Shown here one piece after another: positions 57,626-64,000 of a DNA stretch of 64,000 nucleotides (position 1 is the stretch's first letter; each line of letters begins with the position of its first letter). The DNA comes from Acidobacteriota bacterium (GTDB lineage Bacteria; Acidobacteriota; Terriglobia; Terriglobales; Acidobacteriaceae). The translations under genes and the position numbers were made by a program. The notes beneath the pieces were generated by a model. That model ran no database searches. It was not told the origin of the DNA and saw only the letters and a program-made list of their open reading frames with translations. The stretch is taken from assembly GCA_003225005.1 (NCBI GenBank), contig QIAN01000263.1:1-64000 (forward strand). The letters are read 5' to 3'.

Positions 57626-60427
57626 TCAGATTTCCTTTTTCAGCTCGGCCAGCAAATTCAACGCCTCCAGGGGCGTGAGGCGATTTAAATCCACTTCGCG
57701 CAGCCTCTCCAGCACCGGTTGCGACAGGGGAGTGAAAATTGTCAGCTGGGCCGGCGGGGGATCCGCCCCCGGCGATAGGTGCCCGGTCAGTGCACGTTCC
57801 GCCGACTCATGTTCCGCCAGCACCTCCCGCGCCCGTAGGATCACTTCATTCGGCAGACCTGCCAGCTTGGCAACTTCGATGCCGTAGCTGCGGTCCGCTG
57901 CGCCCGCCTCGACCTTTCGCAAAAAGACTATCCCGCCGCCGGTCTCCTTCACCGAAACGTGATAATTCTTCACGCCCGCAAGCTGCTCGGCCAGTTCGGT
58001 AAGCTCGAAATAGTGAGTGGCGAAAAGCGTCTTAGCCCGTACTCGCGAATGCAGATATTCGACGGCAGCCCAGGCAATCGCCAGTCCGTCGTAGGTAGCC
58101 GTTCCGCGGCCCACTTCGTCCAACAAGACCAGTGAACGGGGCGTTGCGGTGTGCAGGATCGCCGCCGTTTCCGTCATCTCCACCATGAATGTGGAGCGCC
58201 CCCGCGCCAGGTTATCGCTCGCGCCGATTCGAGTGAAAATGCGATCCACCACGCCCAGACGTGCCGATCGCGCCGGAACAAATGACCCCATCTGCGCCAG
58301 AATCACGATCAGCGCCGCTTGCCGTAAATAAGTCGACTTACCGCCCATGTTCGGTCCCGTCAGCAGGAGAATATTGTGAGTGGAGGAATTTACATAAAGA
58401 TCGTTGGGCACGAAACGTTCGCTGCCGCCCGCCCATTCCTGCTGCTCGATTACGGGATGCCGGCCTTCGATGATCTCCAGGTCTCCGGCGTCCTCATTCC
58501 ATCGAGCGGCGCTGGCAGTGTCATCATGATGCGCACCCACAAACTTGGGTCGGCAGTAGTTCCTGAGCGCTGCGAGGTGGGCCAGAGAAGCCAGCACGTC
58601 CAGTTCCGCCAAAGCCATCGCCGTCCGGCGGATGGGCTTGGCCTCACCGGCAATCGCCGTCCGCAAGTCGGTGAACAGCCGCCTCTCGATCTCCGTGATC
58701 TTTTCCTGTGCGTCGAGAATCTTGGTTTCATATTCCTTCAGTTCAGGAGTGGTGAAGCGCTCCGCGCCCACCAGCGTCTGCTTGCGCTCATAGTCCTGCG
58801 GAGCGAGATGCAAATTCGGCTTCGAAATCTCGATGTAGTAACCAAAGACAGAATTGAACTTAACCTTCAGAGAAGTAATGCCCGTCCGCTGCCGCTCCCG
58901 CTGTTCCACCTGCGCCAACACCTGCTTGCTGTTGCGACTCAGGTCGCGCAGTTGGTCAAGCTCGCGATCCACGCCCGCAGCGATCACGCCACCATCAGCG
59001 ACACTCAGGGGCGGTTCGGGAACGATCGTGGTATCGATGCGCTGCCGAAGCTCGCTCAATTCATCGAGGGCCCCGTGAAGAGTCTTCAGTCGCTCCGCAC
59101 CCAGGCGGCCCACAGCGGACTTGACTGCGGGAATCCTCCCCAGCGATGCCGCGAGAGCAAGCACATCGCGTGGATTCGCTGTCTCCAGCGTTACGCGGCT
59201 GAGTAGTCGCTCTAGATCGAGCACCCCGTCGAGAGCCCGTCGCAGCTCTTCCCGGGAGATGGTGTCCTGCACTCCCGCTTCCACCGCATCCAGCCGAGCA
59301 TGGATCTCGCTTAGATCGAGCGATGGCCGCAGCAGCCATGAGCGCAGCAATCGCTTACCCATGGGCGTAACGGCGCAGTCCATCGAGCCGAACAGCGTGA
59401 CTCCTGCGTCTGTTCCCGCGAACAGCGGTTCAATCAGTTCCAGATTTCTGACCGTCACCGCGTCCAGCACCAGATAATTCTGTCGCTCATACACGCCAAT
59501 GCGATCTACATGGTGGAGCGATCCCCGTTGCGTGGAGCGCACATAATGAAGAATGGCCCCCGCCGCAGCCGCGGCCGCTGTCCGCCCGGCCAGCCCAAAC
59601 CCTTCGAGCGACAGAACCCCAAAGTGATTCTCCAGCAGTGGGATGGCATGATCGGGAGAAAAAATCCAATCATCCAGCGGAGTCTCAGTGCACATGGCTC
59701 CTGCGGCGCGCGGCCGCGGAAATGAATGATGCTGAGACGGCTGCCCCAAGCTGTCCGGCCGAGCGAAGCTCGGCAGCGCCGCCGTCGCATCTGCTTCAGC
59801 AGACATCCCGGGCTCTTTTGTGGACGCGACTGATTCGCCAGCGCCCCCGAGCGAAGCTGGCCTGTCCTGTCGATCAAACAACGGTGCTGCCGATCCATAC
59901 AGCACCTCCTTCGGCCGTAACTGCTCCAGCTCCTCCTGCACGCGCCGGAGCGCGTTCTCGCCCCTGAACTCAGTGGCGCGAAACTCGCCGGTGGAAACAT
60001 CCAATGCCGCAAATCCCACCCGATCGCCAACTTGTGCGATGGCCGCTAAGAAGTTGTTCTCTTCCGAGCCTAGCGACGAGTCCGCCGAGGTTCCCGGCGT
60101 GACTACCCGCGTCACTTCCCGGCGCACAATCTTTTTCGTCAGCCGCGGATCTTCCATCTGTTCGCAAATCGCTACCTTGTAGCCTTTGCGAATGAGCTTG
60201 CCGATATATCCTTCTGCCGCGTGATGCGGCACGCCGCACATGGGAACCGCAATTCCTTTCTCTTTGTTCCGTGAGGTTAGGGTGATCTGCAGCTCGCGTG
60301 ATGCCACAATGGCGTCGTCAAAGAAAAGCTCGTAAAAATCACCCAAACGGAAGAACAGCAGCGCGGTAGGATGGTCTTTCTTGACCGCGGCATACTGCCG
60401 CATTAACGGCGTGGACGGCTCGGACAT
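57626..60427 (-). CDS. mutS: DNA mismatch repair protein MutS
   Basis: [34 protein letters not shown]...; [56 protein letters not shown]. Likely ATG at 60427 (MSEPSTP). Confidence 0.98.
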   Translation of the reverse strand: MSEPSTPLMRQYAAVKKDHPTALLFFRLGDFYELFFDDAIVASRELQITLTSRNKEKGIAVPMCGVPHHAAEGYIGKLIRKGYKVAICEQMEDPRLTKKIVRREVTRVVTPGTSADSSLGSEENNFLAAIAQVGDRVGFAALDVSTGEFRATEFRGENALRRVQEELEQLRPKEVLYGSAAPLFDRQDRPASLGGAGESVASTKEPGMSAEADATAALPSFARPDSLGQPSQHHSFPRPRAAGAMCTETPLDDWIFSPDHAIPLLENHFGVLSLEGFGLAGRTAAAAAAGAILHYVRSTQRGSLHHVDRIGVYERQNYLVLDAVTVRNLELIEPLFAGTDAGVTLFGSMDCAVTPMGKRLLRSWLLRPSLDLSEIHARLDAVEAGVQDTISREELRRALDGVLDLERLLSRVTLETANPRDVLALAASLGRIPAVKSAVGRLGAERLKTLHGALDELSELRQRIDTTIVPEPPLSVADGGVIAAGVDRELDQLRDLSRNSKQVLAQVEQRERQRTGITSLKVKFNSVFGYYIEISKPNLHLAPQDYERKQTLVGAERFTTPELKEYETKILDAQEKITEIERRLFTDLRTAIAGEAKPIRRTAMALAELDVLASLAHLAALRNYCRPKFVGAHHDDTASAARWNEDAGDLEIIEGRHPVIEQQEWAGGSERFVPNDLYVNSSTHNILLLTGPNMGGKSTYLRQAALIVILAQMGSFVPARSARLGVVDRIFTRIGASDNLARGRSTFMVEMTETAAILHTATPRSLVLLDEVGRGTATYDGLAIAWAAVEYLHSRVRAKTLFATHYFELTELAEQLAGVKNYHVSVKETGGGIVFLRKVEAGAADRSYGIEVAKLAGLPNEVILRAREVLAEHESAERALTGHLSPGADPPPAQLTIFTPLSQPVLERLREVDLNRLTPLEALNLLAELKKEI
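59758..59774. repeat. perfect short palindrome GCCGAGC-GAA-GCTCGGC inside mutS; related GAGCGAAGCT at 59849..59858
   Basis: Direct reading: 7-bp arms, 3-nt loop; the 10-mer recurs about 90 bp away. Confidence 0.9.
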
Positions 60428-60548
60428 TGCGGTGGGCTTCGAGCGCGGATTATAACAAAGCTTCATGCCCATCTTCTGCGGCACACGTCGCATCACCGCA
60501 GTGGAAATCCGAGTTGACGCCCGCTTCGGCTCAGTGTTCTCTTATCCC

Positions 60549-61544
60549 ATGGAACTCCGTAAAGATCCCATCACGCGCTCCTGGGTCATCACCGGCGACG
60601 ATCCCGTCGATGGCAACGCTCGCCAGCGTGGCGCGTGTCCGTTCTGCCCAGACTCCCCCAATGCGGCGCAGATCATTTCGACCCAGATGGGCTCTCAGGG
60701 TGCTGCCTGGGCCGCACGCGCCGTGGTTCACCCCACTCCGCTGTATCGGATCGAGGGAGATCCCGGCAGGCGCGGCGACGGTCTTTACGACCGCATGCGC
60801 TCGGTGGGCGCGCACGAGGTGCTGGTCGAGAACCCTAACCATCAGCGCCATTTGTGGCAGGCGACGGATCGCGAAATCGAGCAGTTCCTGCGCCTCGCGG
60901 CCGAGCGCATCCTCGACCTCAAGAATGATGCACGGATCAAGTACGTGAGTCTATTCAAGGACTACGGCTCTCACGCAGGGCAGGAATTCGAGCATCCGAC
61001 CTCGCAGCTTACGGCGACTATGTTCGTACCTCGCCGCGTGCTCTATGAGTTGCGTGCCAGCCGTGAATATTTCCTAAGCAAGGAACGCTGCGTTTTCTGC
61101 GACATTCTGAACCAGGAGGAACGTCAAGCCGTGCGCGTCGTGGAAGCTCGTGGAGATTATGTTGCCCTTTGTCCTTACGCGCCGCGCGTTCCTTATGAAA
61201 CCTGGATTCTCCCGCGCACCCATGAGGCGGGGTTCGAGCGTACAGCGTTGGTCCGGCCCGACATGCTAGGTGAGTTAGCCGCGATTTTGCGCCGCACCCT
61301 GCAGCGCATACGCACCGTGGGCGAGGACTTCCACCTCGTGCTGCACACTTCGCCCAACAGTTTGCATCCTTCGAAGACCTTGGGTTTCTGGAAGACCATT
61401 GAGGACGACTACCACTGGCACATCGAGATGCTGCCCGTCATCGGCTCTAAATCGCGGTCGTACACGTTCAAAGAAGTGTATTACTCGCCTGTGACCTCGG
61501 AAGCCGCGGTAAAGCATCTGCGCGCCGCGAAGATTGAAGGCTGA
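60549..61544 (+). CDS. galT: galactose-1-phosphate uridylyltransferase
   Basis: ELRKDPITRSWVITG...CPFCPDSPNAAQ...VLVENPNHQRHLWQ...GSHAGQEFEHPTSQLTA...HLVLHTSPNSL...DDYHWHIEMLPV. Confidence 0.93.
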   Translation: MELRKDPITRSWVITGDDPVDGNARQRGACPFCPDSPNAAQIISTQMGSQGAAWAARAVVHPTPLYRIEGDPGRRGDGLYDRMRSVGAHEVLVENPNHQRHLWQATDREIEQFLRLAAERILDLKNDARIKYVSLFKDYGSHAGQEFEHPTSQLTATMFVPRRVLYELRASREYFLSKERCVFCDILNQEERQAVRVVEARGDYVALCPYAPRVPYETWILPRTHEAGFERTALVRPDMLGELAAILRRTLQRIRTVGEDFHLVLHTSPNSLHPSKTLGFWKTIEDDYHWHIEMLPVIGSKSRSYTFKEVYYSPVTSEAAVKHLRAAKIEG

Positions 61545-62179
61545 AGCGCGCTTCGCCGTATGGTTTAGGCGCCCAGCAGCACCTGGAGAAATATGCCGTC
61601 AGAGTCGCTCTCGCCGCAGGAAGCCAAATGACCTGTTGCATGAGCTCATCACCGAATCGAGCCGAGTTCAGGGTGCCTTTGTGAGTCCGGTGTCCGGTGT
61701 ACGCGCTGTCGTCTGGGGTGTCATCCGCGTTTCTTCAACTGGATCACTCAATATCTTCGAGCGGGAGGATGACACTACTTCGCCGATCATATGCTTCGAT
61801 TCCGTCACCCGCTGCGTTGCGAAGGTTAAGGGACGAGAGGTCGATAAAAGAAAATCCCCAGTGGTTGAGTTCTTTAAGAGCTTCTAACGAAACCCCGTTT
61901 CCAATAGCCTTCACCAGGATCGGCGGCCTAGCAGCAGGCGACAGCACTGCGAGATCGCGAGAGCGCAACTCGCTTCGGTCATCGACCTGGATTCGCGGAA
62001 CTTCAATGAGCGATCAACATCGTTTCCTCTCGGCCGATAACTTTTATTGCGATGCCTACTCGCGATGCCAGACTGCGGAGAGCATGCTAAATACGGCCAT
62101 TACTCGCGCCGAGATTAGCAGAAGCTTCGAAGAATATCTTGAGATCGTCGGACGGGTGTTCGCAATTGCGGGGAGAGTT

Positions 62180-62489
62180 GAGGAAGCCCGGAAGATTGCG
62201 GAAGTCGGACATTGCACGGCGGGATTCTTTGCGCCATTGCTGACGCCCACATGGGGATGGCATTTGCAAGCACCCTCACAGCGGAGGAATCTTTCACCAC
62301 GGCAGAGTGAAGATCAATTTCTTTCGCCCTATTTGGCAGGCAGAACTCAAAGCGGAAGGAACCGTCGCGCAGCGAGGCCGCACGATTGGCTACGTAGAAT
62401 GCAACATAACCGACGAGCAAAACCGGCTGGTCGCGAGAGCGGCTTCCACTTGCATGGTGCTTTGCGGCCAGAAGGCGTCAGGACGGTAA
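62180..62489 (+). pseudogene. frameshifted hotdog-fold (PaaI-like) thioesterase fragment
   Basis: RTLHGGILCAIADAHMGMAFASTLTAEESFTTAE-stop continues one frame over as VKINFFRPIWQAELKAEGTVAQRGRTIGYVECNITDEQNRLVARAASTCMVLCG; frame change near 62305. Confidence 0.8.
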
Positions 62490-62787
62490 TCCCACACTCA
62501 GCTTAGCATTGCGCATTCAGCGCAGCCACCTTGCCACACCAACGGGCTTCCGGGCCGCTCCTTCGAGAATGTTGGAGCTGCCCTCAGCGGCGCTGGTCGT
62601 CAAAAATAAATCTTGCGAACGTATTGCGACCGAACGGTCTCTTCTGTCCCTCTCATCGAGGTGATGCGGACCCGGACGGGAACAAGCCAAGTGTGTGGCG
62701 CCGGCTCGGGGACCGGCGGCTGGTCAGTCGCTGGCCCGGCTTCTGTATGTTTTCTGGCGGATGAGGTGGTCATCGCCGCCTTCTCTC

Positions 62788-63750
62788 CTATGTCTCGTCG
62801 TCGGGCGGACCCGCGGCGCCGGCAAGATCCTGAGGCCTGATCTTTTCGACGCTGAACTTCACCACGCGCTCGCGCATTGTGTGCAGAACCTCTTCGAGAG
62901 GCGGAGGGTCGCCTTTGATCCAGCGCAACGGGTTGATGCGCGCCACAACGAACGAGCGTAGGTATGGACTCACCAGTCCGCGTTCCTTCAGCTTTTTGAC
63001 GACTGCGGCGACTTTTTCCTCGAGCTCCAGCACCATAGAGGCGTGCTTCTCATGTTGTTTGAGGGCGGTGCGCAATGAGTCATCAGTGAAGTTTTCAAGG
63101 CGCCGGAGGATCGGGTGGTAAGCGCCCCCGCCGAAGCGCTTGACCCGTTCGTAACACCCCCCCAAGGTGACAAGTGCGGCCTGATCGAGATAGAAGGCGA
63201 ACCCGGATTCGGGCCGCGAGGCATCCTCGTCGACCAGGCCACGGTAGATCCGTATGACTTCTAGTGAGCGCTCTTTCAGGTTATGGGCTTTTTCCGTGTT
63301 CAGAGCCAGGATCTGCCACGCGACCTCGCGTTCTGCGACGACCAGAGCCGTGATGGATTTAGCCCCAAGGCGGCGCATGGCCTCGAGGCGATGCCGGCCG
63401 TTGGGGGTCCAGAAGTCGCCGCCCGGCGCCACGATAGCGATGACAGGGTCGAGAAAACGCCCAGTCTTACTGATAACGTCGGCTAGCCGTTTGTGGTGAG
63501 CGTCGGAGAGATCGCGTTGAAACGGCGTAGGCTCGATCCTGTCGATGGGCAGAATCGAGAGCAGGGTCTGATGACCGCCAAGCGGTTCCTTATAGAGGCC
63601 CACGACGCAGCCCCCAGCCTTCTCGACAGCTTCCGCGGCCTCCGTGGCAGATCCTTGTGGTTGTTCTAAGCGGCACTCCGCCGGCTCGAGACCCTTGGTG
63701 CCAGGCTTGGCCTTGCGAGGACGTCGTCGGGCAGGTGCGCGCTTTGCCAT
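62788..63750 (-). CDS. ParB N-terminal (ParB/Srx-like) domain protein
   Basis: LSILPIDRIEPTPFQRDLSDAHHKRLADVISKTGRFLDPVIAIVAPGGDFWTPNGRHRLEAMRRLGAKSITALVV. Confidence 0.85.
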   Translation of the reverse strand: MAKRAPARRRPRKAKPGTKGLEPAECRLEQPQGSATEAAEAVEKAGGCVVGLYKEPLGGHQTLLSILPIDRIEPTPFQRDLSDAHHKRLADVISKTGRFLDPVIAIVAPGGDFWTPNGRHRLEAMRRLGAKSITALVVAEREVAWQILALNTEKAHNLKERSLEVIRIYRGLVDEDASRPESGFAFYLDQAALVTLGGCYERVKRFGGGAYHPILRRLENFTDDSLRTALKQHEKHASMVLELEEKVAAVVKKLKERGLVSPYLRSFVVARINPLRWIKGDPPPLEEVLHTMRERVVKFSVEKIRPQDLAGAAGPPDDET

Positions 63751-63890
63751 CTTGAGACTTTAACGTATCTGCGGTGGAGCTGCCGAAGGTCGTTGGAAAG
63801 CCTTGGTTCCTTGGTTCGTTCGAATCCCACTTTCTTTCAGCCACGTAACATCGCTGATGGGAAGCCGTTAAAGTGATGTGCTGACGTCCT

Positions 63891-64000
63891 CTAGCGTCCA
63901 TAAATGCGAATCGCCGCACCTATCTCTTTCGCATGCGTTTCCAGCGCAAAGTGGCCGGTATCGTAGAAATGGACTTCGGCACTCGGGTTGTCGCGCTTGA
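63891..64000 (-). CDS. C-terminal end of an alpha/beta-hydrolase-like protein (truncated by window edge)
   Basis: Minus-strand frame reads NPSAEVHFYDTGHFALETHAKEIGAAIRIYGR-stop, containing a GHFALE-type catalytic-His motif. Confidence 0.7.
   Translation of the reverse strand, partial: KRDNPSAEVHFYDTGHFALETHAKEIGAAIRIYGR

Noticed and set aside
58376-59206. 276-aa plus-strand ORF opposite mutS
   Set aside because: Antisense shadow of a highly conserved gene; no recognisable motifs.
1-64000. CRISPR array, rRNA, tRNA or prophage
   Set aside because: No regularly spaced repeats, rRNA-like stretches, cloverleaf candidates or phage structural genes were recognised by eye; a tRNAscan/Infernal run would be needed to exclude small RNAs.

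Overview
The window looks chromosomal and acidobacterial-like (Oar-type TonB receptor, many Tat-exported enzymes, YncE-type propellers); this placement is inferred from gene content only. It has three main parts. (1) About 3-31 kb is an accessory/catabolic region: a decayed glycosidase, GH2, GH30 and GH15 enzymes, MFS transporters, a tartrate/isopropylmalate-type dehydrogenase, two exported MmgE/PrpD proteins, an amidohydrolase, four YncE-like propeller proteins, an OmpR-type two-component system and a TonB-dependent receptor. (2) About 32-47 kb is a phosphate/polyphosphate cluster (pstS, ppk, sixA, ppx, CHAD, pstCAB, phoU, phosphoesterase). It is interrupted by an intact-looking IS200/IS605 element carrying tnpA and tnpB, whose precise excision restores a small host ORF. 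(3) About 47-64 kb is mostly housekeeping (nadE, DsbA-like, secretin, YmdB, SBP5, anmK, nagZ, mutS, galT), followed by a decayed thioesterase and a ParB-domain protein. The strongest non-routine observations are: the base-resolved IS605 insertion with a predicted TAM and guide; an 18-bp exact repeat upstream of a propeller gene and the TonB receptor, bracketing the two-component system; 11-bp-period Pho-box-like repeats; a duplicated CXXCH domain fused to a propeller; a repeat-bearing insertion in MutS; and several frameshifted genes. No rRNA, tRNA, CRISPR array or prophage was recognised by eye.
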